From Ideonella sp. B508-1 (GTDB lineage Bacteria; Pseudomonadota; Gammaproteobacteria; Burkholderiales; Burkholderiaceae_C), in the NCBI RefSeq assembly GCF_000333615.1, contig NZ_BADL01000288.1:7934-51692 (forward strand): a stretch of DNA of 43,759 nucleotides, in the 5' to 3' direction. Positions 9,928 to 20,995 of this stretch are shown in pieces. The position numbers were made by a program, and so were the translations under genes. Under the pieces are notes generated by a model. The model had not been told where the DNA came from. It searched no databases and saw only the letters and a list, made by a program, of their open reading frames with translations. The number at the start of each line of letters is the position of its first letter. Position 1 is the stretch's first letter.

Positions 9928-11139
9928 ATGTTCGAGTATCACCAGCCCGATGCGTCGGGCCATTTCGGGCCGTATGGCGGCCGCTTCGTCTCCGAGACGC
10001 TCACGCACGCGCTCGACGAGCTGCAGGCTGCCTACGAGCACTACCGCCAGGACCCGGAGTTCCAGCGCGAGTACGCCTACGAGCTCAAGCACTTCGTCGG
10101 CCGGCCCAGCCCGATCTACCACGCCGCGCGCCTGTCGCGCGAGGTGGGGGGCGCGCAGATCTACCTCAAGCGCGAGGACCTGAACCACACCGGCGCCCAC
10201 AAGGTGAACAACACCATCGGCCAGGCCTTGCTGGCCCGCCGCATGGGCAAGCCGCGGGTGATCGCCGAGACCGGTGCCGGCCAGCACGGCGTGGCCACGG
10301 CCACCGTCTGCGCGCGCTACGGCATGGAGTGCGTGGTCTACATGGGCTCCGAGGACGTCAAGCGCCAAAGCCCCAACGTGTACCGCATGCATCTGCTGGG
10401 CGCCAAGGTGGTGCCGGTGGAAAGCGGCAGCAAGACCCTGAAGGACGCGCTCAACGAGGCGCTGCGCGACTGGGTCACCAACGTCGAGAACACCTTCTAC
10501 ATCATCGGCACGGTGGCCGGCCCGGCCCCGTACCCGGCCATGGTGCGCGACTTCCAGCGCATCATCGGCGACGAGTGTCTGGTGCAGATGCCCGAGATGC
10601 TGGGCGGCAATCGCCAGCCGGACGCGGTGGTGGCGGCGGTGGGCGGCGGCAGCAACGCCATGGGCATCTTCTACCCCTACATCCCCCACGAGAACGTGCG
10701 CCTGATCGGCGTCGAGGCGGCCGGCCTGGGCCTGGAGAGCGGCAAGCATGCGGCCAGCATCTCCGCCGGCACGCCGGGCGTGCTGCACGGCAACCGCACC
10801 TACCTGATGCAGGACGACAACGGCCAGATCATCGAGACCCACTCCGTGTCGGCCGGCCTGGACTACCCCGGTGTCGGACCCGAACACGCCTACCTGCACG
10901 ACATCGGCCGGGCCGAGTACGTCGGCTGCACCGACGACGAGGCGCTGACCGCCTTCCACCGCCTGTGCCGCACCGAGGGCATCATCCCGGCGCTGGAATC
11001 CAGCCACGCCGTGGCCTATGCCATGAAGCTGGCCGCCACCATGCGACCGGACCAGCATGTGCTGGTCAACCTCTCCGGCCGGGGCGACAAGGACATCAAC
11101 ACCGTCGCGAAGCTGGCGGGCCTGGAGGGCATCGCATGA
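9928..11139 (+). CDS. trpB: Tryptophan synthase beta subunit
   Basis: PLP enzyme joining indole and serine to make tryptophan, in complex with TrpA. The 403-residue protein shows the PLP lysine motif '[15 protein letters not shown]', '[11 protein letters not shown]' and the phosphate-cup 'VGGGSNAMG'. ATG 9928 is preferred over TTG 9922 because AAGGA lies ten bases upstream of the ATG but only four before the TTG. Its stop overlaps the trpA start (ATGA). Confidence 0.98.
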   Translation: MFEYHQPDASGHFGPYGGRFVSETLTHALDELQAAYEHYRQDPEFQREYAYELKHFVGRPSPIYHAARLSREVGGAQIYLKREDLNHTGAHKVNNTIGQALLARRMGKPRVIAETGAGQHGVATATVCARYGMECVVYMGSEDVKRQSPNVYRMHLLGAKVVPVESGSKTLKDALNEALRDWVTNVENTFYIIGTVAGPAPYPAMVRDFQRIIGDECLVQMPEMLGGNRQPDAVVAAVGGGSNAMGIFYPYIPHENVRLIGVEAAGLGLESGKHAASISAGTPGVLHGNRTYLMQDDNGQIIETHSVSAGLDYPGVGPEHAYLHDIGRAEYVGCTDDEALTAFHRLCRTEGIIPALESSHAVAYAMKLAATMRPDQHVLVNLSGRGDKDINTVAKLAGLEGIA

Positions 11140-11948
11140 GCCGCATCGCCACCACCTTCGAGAAGCTCGGCGCTTCGGGCCGCAAGGCCCTGATCCCTTA
11201 TATCTGCGCGGGTGACCCGTTCGCCGACGGCACGGTCGAGCTGATGCACGCCCTGGCTGCGGGCGGCGCCGACGTGATCGAGCTGGGCGTTCCTTTCTCG
11301 GACCCGATGGCCGACGGCCCGGTGATCCAGAAGGCCGCCGAGCGCGCGCTGGCCAAGGGCATCGGCATGGTGCAGGTGCTGGACATGGTCCGCGCCTTCC
11401 GCCAGAAGGATGCCACCACGCCCGTGGTGCTGATGGGCTACGCCAACCCCGTGGAGCGCTACGACCAGAAACACGGTGCCGACGCCTTCGTGAAGGATGC
11501 CGCGGCCGCTGGGGTCGATGGCGTGCTGATCGTGGACTATCCGCCCGAGGAGTGCGCCGAGTTCGCAGCCAAGCTGAAGGCGCACGGGCTGGACCTGATC
11601 TTCCTGCTGGCGCCCACCTCCACCGAGGCCCGCATGGCCCAGGTGGGTCAGATTGCCACCGGCTATGTGTACTACGTCTCGCTCAAGGGCGTGACGGGCG
11701 CGGGCAGCCTCGACACCGCCGCGGTGGCCGAGGCCGTGCCGCGCATCCAGCGGCACGTGAAGGTGCCGGTGGGTGTGGGCTTCGGCATCCGGGATGCCGC
11801 CTCGGCCCAGGCCGTGGGCCGGGTGTCCGATGGCGTGGTCATCGGCTCGCGGCTGATCCAGCTGATCGAGAACGAGTCCCGCGAACGGGCGCCCGCCGTC
11901 GCGACTGCTTTTCTGCGGGATATCCGCAATGCACTGGATGCGCTATAA
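11136..11948 (+). CDS. trpA: Tryptophan synthase alpha subunit
   Basis: Cleaves indole-3-glycerol phosphate to indole, which is channelled to TrpB. The 270-residue protein has the catalytic-region motifs '[20 protein letters not shown]' and '[13 protein letters not shown]', plus the phosphate-loop '[15 protein letters not shown]'. The ATG overlaps the trpB stop by four bases, the usual translational coupling of trpBA. The stop codon sits inside a TATAAA at 11944-11949 that could serve as a -10 for accD, but no good -35 is seen. Confidence 0.98.
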   Translation: MSRIATTFEKLGASGRKALIPYICAGDPFADGTVELMHALAAGGADVIELGVPFSDPMADGPVIQKAAERALAKGIGMVQVLDMVRAFRQKDATTPVVLMGYANPVERYDQKHGADAFVKDAAAAGVDGVLIVDYPPEECAEFAAKLKAHGLDLIFLLAPTSTEARMAQVGQIATGYVYYVSLKGVTGAGSLDTAAVAEAVPRIQRHVKVPVGVGFGIRDAASAQAVGRVSDGVVIGSRLIQLIENESRERAPAVATAFLRDIRNALDAL

Positions 11949-11979
11949 ACGCGCGTCGTTTTGAAAGGAGCCTTGATCC

Positions 11980-12852
11980 ATGAGCTGGCTTGAAAAACTG
12001 CTGCCGCCGAAAATCCAGCACACCGACCCGAGCGAGCGGCGCTCGGTCCCGGAAGGCCTGTGGATCAAGTGCCCCTCCTGTGAGTCGGTGCTCTACAAGA
12101 CCGACCTGGAGGGCAACCAGAACGTCTGCCCCAAGTGCAGTCACCACCACCGCATCGGTGCGCGGGCCCGTCTGGATGCCTTCCTGGACGCCGAAGGCCG
12201 CTACGAGATCGGCCAGGAAGTGCTGCCGGTCGATGCCCTGAAGTTCAAGGACAGCAAGAAGTACCCGGAGCGCCTGAAGGCTGCGCTGGAATCCACCGGC
12301 GAGACCGATGCCCTGATCGTGATGGGTGGCTCGGTGATGAGCGTGCCGGTGGTCACCGCCTGCTTCGAGTTCGACTTCCTGGGCGGCTCGATGGGCTCCG
12401 TGGTGGGCGAGCGCTTCGTCCGGGGCGTGGAAGCGGCCATCGAGCAGAAGGTGCCCTTCATCAGCTTTGCTGCCAGCGGCGGTGCCCGCATGCAGGAAGG
12501 CCTGCTGAGCCTGATGCAGATGGCCAAGACCAATGCAGCCCTGACCTACCTGGCCAAGGCCAAGCTGCCCTACATCAGCGTGCTGACCGACCCGACCATG
12601 GGTGGCGTGTCGGCTGGTTTCGCCTTCGTGGGTGACGTGGTGATCGCCGAGCCCAAGGCGCTGATCGGCTTTGCCGGCCCCCGCGTGATCGAGAACACCG
12701 TGCGCGAGAAGCTGCCCGAAGGCTTCCAGCGCGCCGAGTTCCTGCTGACCAAGGGCGCGATCGACATGATCGTCGACCGCCGCCAGCTGCGTCATACCAT
12801 TGCTCACCAGCTGGCCATGCTCCAGCGTCAGAGCGTCGACGCCGTCGCCTGA
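11980..12852 (+). CDS. accD: Acetyl-CoA carboxylase carboxyltransferase subunit beta
   Basis: Beta subunit of the carboxyltransferase half of acetyl-CoA carboxylase, which makes malonyl-CoA for fatty-acid synthesis. The 290-residue protein begins '[12 protein letters not shown]' and carries the four-cysteine zinc ribbon (Cys31, Cys34, Cys50, Cys53). The crotonase-like core motifs '[19 protein letters not shown]' and '[12 protein letters not shown]' follow. A strong AAAGGAG lies nine bases before the ATG. trpA-accD-folC is the common proteobacterial order. Confidence 0.98.
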   Translation: MSWLEKLLPPKIQHTDPSERRSVPEGLWIKCPSCESVLYKTDLEGNQNVCPKCSHHHRIGARARLDAFLDAEGRYEIGQEVLPVDALKFKDSKKYPERLKAALESTGETDALIVMGGSVMSVPVVTACFEFDFLGGSMGSVVGERFVRGVEAAIEQKVPFISFAASGGARMQEGLLSLMQMAKTNAALTYLAKAKLPYISVLTDPTMGGVSAGFAFVGDVVIAEPKALIGFAGPRVIENTVREKLPEGFQRAEFLLTKGAIDMIVDRRQLRHTIAHQLAMLQRQSVDAVA

Positions 12853-12874
12853 GTATCCTCTCGGTCTTTCGATG

Positions 12875-12905
12875 CGCCCCGGCCCGCGCGCAGCGGTCCG
12901 GGGCG
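12875..12905 (+). terminator. GC-rich stem-loop between accD and folC
   Basis: Perfect 8-bp arms CGCCCCGG and CCGGGGCG enclose a 15-base loop, followed by TTGCATTT rather than a clean T-run. It may be a weak terminator or leader stem; folC begins about 20 bases further on. Confidence 0.4.
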
Positions 12906-12926
12906 TTGCATTTGAAGAGTCCTGAC

Positions 12927-14219
12927 GTGTCCCTGCCTGTTTCCCTTGATGACTGGCTCGCCCACTGCGAGCGCCTGCACCCCAAGACCATCGACATGAC
13001 GCTGGACCGCGTGAAGGCGGTCCTGGCGCGCATGGGCCTGCATTTCGACTGCCCGGTGATTGCGGTGGCCGGCACCAACGGCAAGGGCTCCACCTGCGCG
13101 ATGATCGACAGCATCGCGCGGGCGGCGGGGTGGCGGGTGGGGCTGTACAGCAAGCCCCATCTGGTGCATTTCGAGGAGCGCTGTCGCATCAACGGCGAGC
13201 AGATCGCCGCCGAGGCGCTGGTGCCGCATTTCGCGGCGGTGGAGGCCGCGCGGGGCGACACCACGCTGACCTACTTCGAGTTCACGACCCTGGCCATCGC
13301 CCGGGCCCTGGCCACCGCCGGGCTGGACCTGGTGATCCTGGAGGTGGGGCTGGGCGGCCGCCTGGATGCGGTCAACGCCTTCGATGCCGATTGCAGCGTC
13401 ATCACCAGCGTGGACATCGACCACGTCGAGTACCTGGGGCCCGACCGTGAAAGCATCGGCCGCGAGAAGGCCGGCATCCTGCGGGCCGGCCGCCCGGCCA
13501 TCATCGCCGACCCGGTGCCGCCGGCCAGCGTCATCGCGGCGGGCGAGGCCCTGGGCGCCGACCTGTGGCTGGTGGGGCGCGACTTCAACCAGCAGGGCGA
13601 CCGCCAGCAGTGGTCCTGGAGCGGGCGAGGGCGGCGTTACCACGCGCTGTCCTACCCGGCGCTGCGGGGAGCCAACCAACTGCTCAACGCTTCCGGTGCC
13701 ATTGCCGCGCTGGAGAGCCTGCGTGACCGCGTGCCGGTGAATGCCCAGGCGGTGCGGGTGGGCCTGGCCACGGTGGAGCTGCCTGGGCGCTTCCAGATCG
13801 TCCCGGGCCAGCCGACCCTGGTGCTGGATGTGGCCCACAACGCGCAGTCGGTCGGCGCGCTGGCCCTGAACCTGGACCAGATGGGCTTCTACCCCCGCAC
13901 CATCGCCGTGCTGGGGGCCATGCATGACAAGGATTTGGCCTCGCTGGTCGCCCGCCTGGCCCCCCTGGTGGACGTCTGGCACGTGACCGATCTGCCCTTG
14001 CCGCGTGCGGCCACCGCGGCCCAGTTGGCTGAGGTGGTGCGCGACGCGGCACCGAAGGCGCCGCCGGCCGAATGCCACGCCGAGCCGGCCAGCGCCTTGG
14101 CCGCAGCCCTGAAGGGGGCGGACCCGGCTGATAGAATCGTGGTCTTCGGTTCGTTCTACACCGTGGGCGGCGTGCTGAAGGAGGGATTGCCCCGCCTGGG
14201 CGCCCCTCATCAGGCGTGA
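12927..14219 (+). CDS. folC: Bifunctional folylpolyglutamate/dihydrofolate synthase
   Basis: ATP-dependent ligase of the Mur family that adds glutamate to dihydropteroate and to folates. The protein shows the Mur-type P-loop 'VAGTNGKGSTCAMI', 'EVGLGGRLDAVNAFD' with 'SVDIDHVEYLG', and the C-terminal 'LDVAHNAQSVGAL'. I chose GTG 12927 (430 aa) because GAAGAG lies about seven bases upstream and the protein then starts just before 'SLDDWLAHCERLHPKTID', as in relatives. TTG starts at 12906 and 12912 are also in frame. It is followed by the SPOR-domain gene, a standard accD-folC-dedD-cvpA-purF order. Confidence 0.95.
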   Translation: MSLPVSLDDWLAHCERLHPKTIDMTLDRVKAVLARMGLHFDCPVIAVAGTNGKGSTCAMIDSIARAAGWRVGLYSKPHLVHFEERCRINGEQIAAEALVPHFAAVEAARGDTTLTYFEFTTLAIARALATAGLDLVILEVGLGGRLDAVNAFDADCSVITSVDIDHVEYLGPDRESIGREKAGILRAGRPAIIADPVPPASVIAAGEALGADLWLVGRDFNQQGDRQQWSWSGRGRRYHALSYPALRGANQLLNASGAIAALESLRDRVPVNAQAVRVGLATVELPGRFQIVPGQPTLVLDVAHNAQSVGALALNLDQMGFYPRTIAVLGAMHDKDLASLVARLAPLVDVWHVTDLPLPRAATAAQLAEVVRDAAPKAPPAECHAEPASALAAALKGADPADRIVVFGSFYTVGGVLKEGLPRLGAPHQA

Positions 14220-14293
14220 CGGCCGGTGGCCGTGCGTGAGCCACGGACGGCCGCTACCCGCCTGCCCGGCCCCAACGCACGCTGCTGCCACGC

Positions 14294-15232
14294 ATGGGAT
14301 TGCTCTCCAAGTTCAAGATCCGCCGCTCCGACAAGCCCGCTCCGCGAGGGGCCGCCTCCGATCCTGCGGAGCAGGTCCGTGAGGTGCGGATCAAGGCGCG
14401 CCGCCGCCTGATCGGTGTCACCCTGCTGCTGGTGGCGGGCATCATCGGCTTTCCCCTGCTGTTCGAGACCCAGCCGCGGCCCATCCCGGTCGACATTCCC
14501 ATCGAAATTCCTTCTCGCGACGGGGCAGCGCCGCTGCACGTGGCTGCGCCGCAGGCGTCCTCGTCCCGCGCTGCCGTGGTGGCACCGCCGCCCGTCGAGC
14601 CCACCGGCAGCGATGCCGGAGCCGACGAGGTGATCGAGCCCACGGTGCCGGCGTCTGTCCCGCCCTCCGCTCCCGCCCCCGCTCCGGTGCCCAAGCCCGA
14701 GCCGAAGAAGGTGGAGCCCAAGCCCGAGCCGAAGGCAGTGGCCGCTGTCGCGCCCAAGGTCGCCGAGCTGGCACACGACAAGAAGTCGGACAGCCGCAGC
14801 GGCGACAAGGCCTCTGATGCGCACAAGGACAGTGGCAAGGCGGCGTCTGCGGATGCGGTCAAGTCCAAGGACAGCAAGGCCACGGATGCCAAGGCCGGCA
14901 AGTCTTCGGCCGCCAGCAAGCCGACCGATGCCAAGCCGACGGACAGCAAGTCCGCCGATGCGAAGCCGACCGATGCGAAGGCCACGGATGCCAAGTCCGA
15001 TGAAGGGCGCTTCGTCGTGCAGATCGGTGCCTTTGCCGAGACCAGCAGCGCGCGTGACGCACGCGGCAAGGTCGAGTTGCTGGGCCTGTCCACCTACACC
15101 CAGGTGATCGAGTCGTCCACCGGGCGGCGCATCCGGGTGCGCGTGGGGCCCTTCACGACCAAGGCCGAGGCGGACAAGGCCGCGGCGAAGATCAAGTCGG
15201 CCGGCCTGCAGGCGGCCGTGCTGAAGCTCTGA
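14294..15232 (+). CDS. SPOR-domain cell-division/envelope protein (DedD-like)
   Basis: A 312-residue inner-membrane protein with one membrane helix at about 38-56 ('LIGVTLLLVAGIIGFPLLF') and a long periplasmic Pro/Ala/Lys/Asp-rich linker. A C-terminal SPOR domain (about 236-312: 'GRFVVQIGAFAE', 'RRIRVRVGPFTTKAEADKAA') follows. SPOR domains bind septal peptidoglycan lacking stem peptides, and DedD is a division protein. The position between folC and cvpA matches dedD in other proteobacteria. The linker contains an in-frame 15-bp tandem repeat, annotated separately. Confidence 0.9.
   Translation: MGLLSKFKIRRSDKPAPRGAASDPAEQVREVRIKARRRLIGVTLLLVAGIIGFPLLFETQPRPIPVDIPIEIPSRDGAAPLHVAAPQASSSRAAVVAPPPVEPTGSDAGADEVIEPTVPASVPPSAPAPAPVPKPEPKKVEPKPEPKAVAAVAPKVAELAHDKKSDSRSGDKASDAHKDSGKAASADAVKSKDSKATDAKAGKSSAASKPTDAKPTDSKSADAKPTDAKATDAKSDEGRFVVQIGAFAETSSARDARGKVELLGLSTYTQVIESSTGRRIRVRVGPFTTKAEADKAAAKIKSAGLQAAVLKL
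14918..14992 (+). repeat. In-frame 15-bp tandem repeat (5 units) in the SPOR protein linker
   Basis: Five consecutive 15-base units of the form AAG-NCC-NNN-GAN-NNN encode the pentapeptide K-(P/S/A)-(T/A)-D-(A/S), residues 209-233. A partial sixth unit follows. Units differ at a few bases, so the array is moderately diverged. Being in frame, loss or gain of units would lengthen or shorten the flexible periplasmic linker without disrupting the SPOR domain. Confidence 0.85.
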
Positions 15233-15239
15233 GCGCGCC

Positions 15240-15773
15240 ATGGCCGCGTCGCACAGCCTGACCCCGCTGGATGCGGTGCTGCTGGCACTGCTGCTGCTGT
15301 CGGTGGTGATCGGGATCTGGCGCGGCCTGGTCTTCGAGGTGCTGTCCCTGGCCGGTTGGGTGGTCGCCTGGTGGGTGGCCAGCCATGGTGCCGAGGCGGC
15401 CGGTCAGCTCGTCCACCTGGGCGGGGAGGGCAGTGCCCTGCGCCTGGGCGGCGGCTTCCTGCTGGCCTTCGTGGTGGTGCTGCTGGCCTGGGGCCTGCTG
15501 GCCCGCCTGATCAAGATGCTGATCGCCGCCACCCCGCTGACCGTGCCGGACCGCGTGCTCGGCGGCGGCTTCGGCCTGCTGCGCGGCGTGCTGCTGCTGC
15601 TGCTGCTGGTCACGGCCGTGGGCTGGACGCCCCTGGCCGGATCGGACGGCTGGCGGGCCTCCCGTGTGGTGGCCTGGACCCTGATCCTGCACCAGGCCAT
15701 CGAGCCCTGGTTGCCCCAACCGTCGCGGGCCTCATCGCCGGCGGCGCGCTTTCTGAATCTCTCCTCCTCTTGA
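15240..15773 (+). CDS. cvpA: CvpA-family membrane protein
   Basis: A 177-residue inner-membrane protein with about four hydrophobic helices. It begins with the family signature '[35 protein letters not shown]'-like region (split here: [12 protein letters not shown] followed by [16 protein letters not shown]). CvpA was named for colicin V production in E. coli and is linked to envelope homeostasis; its biochemical role is unsettled. It begins seven bases after the SPOR gene and is followed by purF after 13 bases, the conserved cvpA-purF pair. Confidence 0.93.
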   Translation: MAASHSLTPLDAVLLALLLLSVVIGIWRGLVFEVLSLAGWVVAWWVASHGAEAAGQLVHLGGEGSALRLGGGFLLAFVVVLLAWGLLARLIKMLIAATPLTVPDRVLGGGFGLLRGVLLLLLLVTAVGWTPLAGSDGWRASRVVAWTLILHQAIEPWLPQPSRASSPAARFLNLSSS

Positions 15774-15786
15774 ACGGACTCCTCCC

Positions 15787-17306
<1,520 letters not shown>

Positions 17307-17310
<4 letters not shown>

Positions 17311-18536
17311 GCGAGAAGAAGCGTTTGCCGCGCGTTGAGTTGCCCGAGGGCGTGGGCCTGTCCACCCGGGCCCTGCGCGAAGGCCTGCCGCCCTCGCAAT
17401 GGGGCGAGAACTCCGAGGCGCTGTACCTGACCAGCAGCTTTGTCTACCCGGACGCCGCCACGGCCGCGCGCCGTTTCGCCGACGAGGAAGAGGCCTTCAC
17501 CTACAGCCGCTTCTCCAACCCGACGGTGATGATGATGGAGCGCCGTCTGGCGGCGCTGGAGGGCACCAGCGGCTGCATCGCCACGGCCAGCGGCATGGGG
17601 GCCATCACGCTGCTGGCCATGGGCCTGCTCAAGGCGGGGGACCATGTGGTCTGCTCGCGCAGCGTGTTCGGCTCCACCATCAAGCTGCTGGGCGATGTGT
17701 TCGGCCGCTTCGGTGTCGAGTCCACCTTCGTGTCGCAGACCGATGTGGCCGAGTGGCGCACCGCGATGCGCCCCAACACCCGCCTGCTGTTCGCCGAGTC
17801 GCCGACCAACCCGCTGACCGAGGTGTGCGACATCGCCGCGCTGGCCGAAGTCGCGCACGCGGCCGGGGCCTGGCTGGCGGTGGACAACTGCTTCTGCTCG
17901 CCGGCCCTGCAGCAGCCCGCCCAGTGGGGTGCCGACTTCATCATCCATTCCGGCACCAAGTACCTGGATGGCCAGGGACGGGTGATTGCCGGCGCTGTCT
18001 GCGGCCCCGAAGAACTGATCCAGTCCAAGCTGCTGCCGGTGCAGCGCTCGGCCGGGCTGACGCTGTCGCCCTTCAACGCCTGGGTGGTGCTCAAGGGCAT
18101 GGAGACCCTGGTGGTGCGCATGAAGGCCCAGAGTGCCAACGCCCTGGCGGTGGCCCAGTGGCTGGAGGCCCATCCCGCCGTGGCGCGGGTGCACTACCCC
18201 GGCCTGGCCTCGCATCCCCAGCATGCGCTGGCCATGAAGCAGCAGTCCGGCCTGGGGGCCGCCGTGGTGTCCTTCGAGGTCAAGGGCGACAGCCCCGAGC
18301 AGTTGCGAGCCCAGGCCTTCGCGGTGCTGGACGCGGCCCAGGTCTGCTCGCGCACCACCAACCTGGGTGACACCAAGACCACCATCAGTCATCCGGCCAC
18401 CACCTCGCACGGGCGCCTGAGCGAAGCGCAGCGCCAGGCCGCGGGCATCGGCCAGGGCCTGATCCGCCTGGCCGTGGGCCTGGACGATGTGGCCGACATC
18501 ACCGCCGATCTGGCGCGTGGCCTCGATTCCCTGTGA
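17307..18536 (+). CDS. metZ: O-succinylhomoserine sulfhydrylase
   Basis: PLP-dependent Cys/Met-metabolism family enzyme making homocysteine directly from O-succinylhomoserine (or an acyl analogue) and sulfide. The 409-residue protein shows '[21 protein letters not shown]', '[15 protein letters not shown]' and the PLP-lysine region '[19 protein letters not shown]'. The purF-metZ pairing is typical of beta- and gammaproteobacteria. Choice of succinyl rather than acetyl substrate is inferred from the family and neighbours, not shown by the sequence. Confidence 0.93.
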
Positions 18537-18544
18537 ACCTTTCC

Positions 18545-19939
18545 ATGACTCAGAAGATCCGCACCCGCATCGCCCCGTCGCCGACGGGCTTCCTGCACCT
18601 GGGCACCGCCCGCACGGCCCTGTTCTCCTGGGCCTTCGCCCGCCACTTCGGCGGGGACTTCGTGCTGCGCATCGAGGACACCGATGTGGCCCGCTCGACC
18701 CAAGAGTCCGTCGAACAGATCCTGCAGGCCATGCACTGGCTGGGCCTGGATTACGACGAAGGCCCGTTCTACCAGATGCAGCGCCTGGAGCGTTACCAGG
18801 CCGTGGTCGAGCAGATGCTGGCGGCTGGCACCGCCTACCGCTGCTACTGCACCCCCGAGGAACTGGACGCCATGCGCGAGGCCCAGAAGGCCCGTGGCGA
18901 GAAGACCGGCTACGACGGCCGCTGGCGTCCCGAGCCGGGCAAGGTGCTGCCGCCGGTGCCCGAGGGCGTGAAGCCGGTGGTGCGCTTTCGCAATCCGGCC
19001 GAGGGCGACGTGACCTGGAACGACCTGGTCAAGGGCCCGATCACCATCAACAACCGCGAGATCGACGACCTGATCATCCTGCGGCCCGATGGCGTGCCCA
19101 CCTACAACTTCGCCGTCGTGGTGGACGACTGGGACATGAGCATCACCCACGTCTTCCGTGGCGATGAGCATGTCAACAACACGCCCTGGCAGATCAACAT
19201 CTTCCGTGCACTGGGCGCGCCGCTGCCGCAATTTGGCCATGTGCCGGTCATCCTGGGCGACGATGGCCTGAAGCTGTCCAAGCGCCGTGGCGCGGTGAGC
19301 GTCACCGCCTACGAAGAGATGGGCTACCTGCCCGAAGCCATGCTGAACTACCTGGCCCGTCTGGGCTGGAGCCACGGCGACGATGAGCTGTTCAGCCGCG
19401 AGCAACTGGTGAGCTGGTTCGATGGCGAGCACCTGTCCAAGAGCCCGGCCCAATGGGACGCCGCCAAGCTCGCCTGGGTCAACGCCCAGTACCTGAAGCA
19501 GGCGGACGATGGCCGCCTGGCCACGCTGGCCACGGCGCAACTGCGTCGCAAGGGCGTGGCCGTGTCCGATGCCCAGGTGACCCCGGCCCACTGCGCGCTG
19601 TTCAAGGACCGCTGCACCACCACCGCCGATCTGGCCGACTGGCTGGCCATGTACTTCGCGCCGGTGGCACCGTCGGCCGAGGAACAGGCCCAGCACGTCA
19701 CCGAGGCGGTGAAGCCTGCGCTGCTGGCGCTGGCCGCCCGTCTGGCCACGGTCGACTGGGAGAAGGCGGCGATCAACCAGGCCATCAAGGACACCATTGG
19801 CGAGCACGGCCTGAAGATGCCGCAACTGGCGATTCCGGTGCGCGTGCTGGTGTGCGGCCGGGCCCAGACGCCCTCGGTCGACGCCGTGCTGTCTCTGTTC
19901 GATCGAAAAATTGTCATCGACCGCTTGCAAGCTCTTTGA
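18545..19939 (+). CDS. gltX: Glutamyl-tRNA synthetase
   Basis: Class I synthetase charging tRNA-Glu. The 464-residue protein has the HIGH-box variant in '[18 protein letters not shown]' and the KMSKS-box variant in '[14 protein letters not shown]'. ATG 18545 gives the usual short N-terminus; GTG 18533, overlapping the metZ stop, is an alternative adding four residues. Two intact tRNA-Glu genes lie just downstream. The last 15 bases of the gene carry the -35 box of the tRNA promoter. Confidence 0.97.
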   Translation: MTQKIRTRIAPSPTGFLHLGTARTALFSWAFARHFGGDFVLRIEDTDVARSTQESVEQILQAMHWLGLDYDEGPFYQMQRLERYQAVVEQMLAAGTAYRCYCTPEELDAMREAQKARGEKTGYDGRWRPEPGKVLPPVPEGVKPVVRFRNPAEGDVTWNDLVKGPITINNREIDDLIILRPDGVPTYNFAVVVDDWDMSITHVFRGDEHVNNTPWQINIFRALGAPLPQFGHVPVILGDDGLKLSKRRGAVSVTAYEEMGYLPEAMLNYLARLGWSHGDDELFSREQLVSWFDGEHLSKSPAQWDAAKLAWVNAQYLKQADDGRLATLATAQLRRKGVAVSDAQVTPAHCALFKDRCTTTADLADWLAMYFAPVAPSAEEQAQHVTEAVKPALLALAARLATVDWEKAAINQAIKDTIGEHGLKMPQLAIPVRVLVCGRAQTPSVDAVLSLFDRKIVIDRLQAL

Positions 19940-19954
19940 AAAGCGGTATATACT
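19925..19954 (+). promoter_or_regulatory. Sigma-70-type promoter of the tRNA cluster
   Basis: A -35 box TTGCAA (19925-19930) lies within the last codons of gltX. TATACT (19949-19954) gives 18-base spacing; the overlapping TATATA (19947-19952) gives 16. This is the only clearly AT-rich stretch ahead of the first tRNA gene, and initiation would fall near 19961. Confidence 0.65.
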
Positions 19955-20036
19955 TTTGGTCTTGCTTGAACGGCGTAACCGATTCAGCAAATCAAACGAC
20001 AGACGCAGATTGCAGAAGTTGATTGATGCGCGAATG

Positions 20037-20112
<76 letters not shown>

Positions 20113-20145
20113 ACATCTGGTGGCGTCGTGATGGCAACAACCTTG

Positions 20146-20221
20146 GCGCCCTTCGTCTAGAGGCCTAGGACACCACCCTTTCACGGTGGTTACAGGGGTT
20201 CGAATCCCCTAGGGCGTACCA
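20146..20221 (+). tRNA. tRNA-Glu (TTC), copy 1
   Basis: A 76-base cloverleaf with encoded CCA. The acceptor is GCGCCCT/AGGGCGT with a G1-T72 pair, the anticodon loop is CTTTCAC and the T-arm AGGGG/CCCCT. It lies 33 bases after tRNA-Ala and is the substrate of the upstream gltX product. Confidence 0.95.
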
Positions 20222-20289
20222 GTCACACTGGTCAGGTTCGCAGAAGCCTGGAGTTGTCGGAAACGCAACTTGAAGTTCAGCACCACTGC

Positions 20290-20366
20290 GGAGTGGTAGT
20301 TCAGTTGGTTAGAATACCGGCCTGTCACGCCGGGGGTCGCGGGTTCGAGTCCCGTCCACTCCGCCA
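20290..20366 (+). tRNA. tRNA-Asp (GTC), copy 1
   Basis: A 77-base cloverleaf with encoded CCA. The acceptor is GGAGTGG/CCACTCC, anticodon stem CCGGC/GCCGG, loop CTGTCAC (anticodon GTC). Confidence 0.95.
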
Positions 20367-20434
20367 TCGAACAGCAGCGCCTGCTGGAAGAGATTCCCGC
20401 AGGCGTTTCAAATTCGATGCCGTCATCGACATGT

Positions 20435-20510
<76 letters not shown>

Positions 20511-20536
20511 CCTTCGATGGCAGCAACGGGTTTTAG

Positions 20537-20612
20537 GCGCCCTTCGTCTAGAGGCCTAGGACACCACCCTTTCACGGTGGTTACAGGGGTTCGAATCCCC
20601 TAGGGCGTACCA
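20537..20612 (+). tRNA. tRNA-Glu (TTC), copy 2
   Basis: Identical to the copy at 20146-20221. The 15 bases after it (GTCACACTGGTCAGG) are also shared with copy 1, showing that the duplication extended into the spacer. Confidence 0.95.
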
Positions 20613-20681
20613 GTCACACTGGTCAGGTGGTCGGCACCTGGGCGGGCATCGCAACGATGTCGCCGAAGCCGGCGCCACTGC

Positions 20682-20758
20682 GGAGTGGTAGTTCAGTTGG
20701 TTAGAATACCGGCCTGTCACGCCGGGGGTCGCGGGTTCGAGTCCCGTCCACTCCGCCA
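20682..20758 (+). tRNA. tRNA-Asp (GTC), copy 2
   Basis: Identical to copy 1 at 20290-20366, with the same upstream CCACTGC leader. Confidence 0.95.
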
Positions 20759-20820
20759 CCCATCTTATTTTCCTCTTCATTGGTCCCTGGGTTTGTTTGG
20801 CAAGCCTTGCGTGGCCGGTG

Positions 20821-20849
20821 CAGGAGTTTGAATTCCCTGAGGGATACCA
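20821..20849 (+). pseudogene. Decayed 3' remnant of a third tRNA-Glu
   Basis: These 29 bases align without gaps to the T-arm, acceptor 3' strand and CCA of the two intact tRNA-Glu genes, with 22 of 29 identical, including the terminal TACCA. No matching anticodon arm or 5' half is present, so it cannot fold as a tRNA. It sits just before the third tRNA-Asp, exactly where Glu stands in the two complete cassettes. Confidence 0.75.
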
Positions 20850-20853
20850 CTGC

Positions 20854-20930
20854 GGAGTGGTAGTTCAGTTGGTCAGAATACCGGCCTGTCACGCCGGGGG
20901 TCGCGGGTTCGAGCCCCGTCCACTCCGCCA
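20854..20930 (+). tRNA. tRNA-Asp (GTC), copy 3
   Basis: A 77-base cloverleaf with encoded CCA, differing from copies 1 and 2 in the D-loop (GGTCAG for GGTTAG) and in the T-loop (GAGCCCC for GAGTCCC). Acceptor and anticodon arms are unchanged, so it should be functional. It shares the CCACTGC leader. Confidence 0.95.
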
Positions 20931-20953
20931 AGTATTTGCCGTTTGAGGGTTTG

Positions 20954-20995
20954 AGCCGTTGTCTCCGATGTCGGGGTCAGCGGCTTTGTCATTTC
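20954..20995. terminator. Terminator-like stem after the tRNA cluster
   Basis: Arms AGCCGTTG (20954-20961) and CAGCGGCT (20978-20985) pair with one wobble around a 16-base loop and are followed by TTGTCATTT. It lies between the last tRNA and the convergent EamA gene, so it could end both transcripts. Confidence 0.55.
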
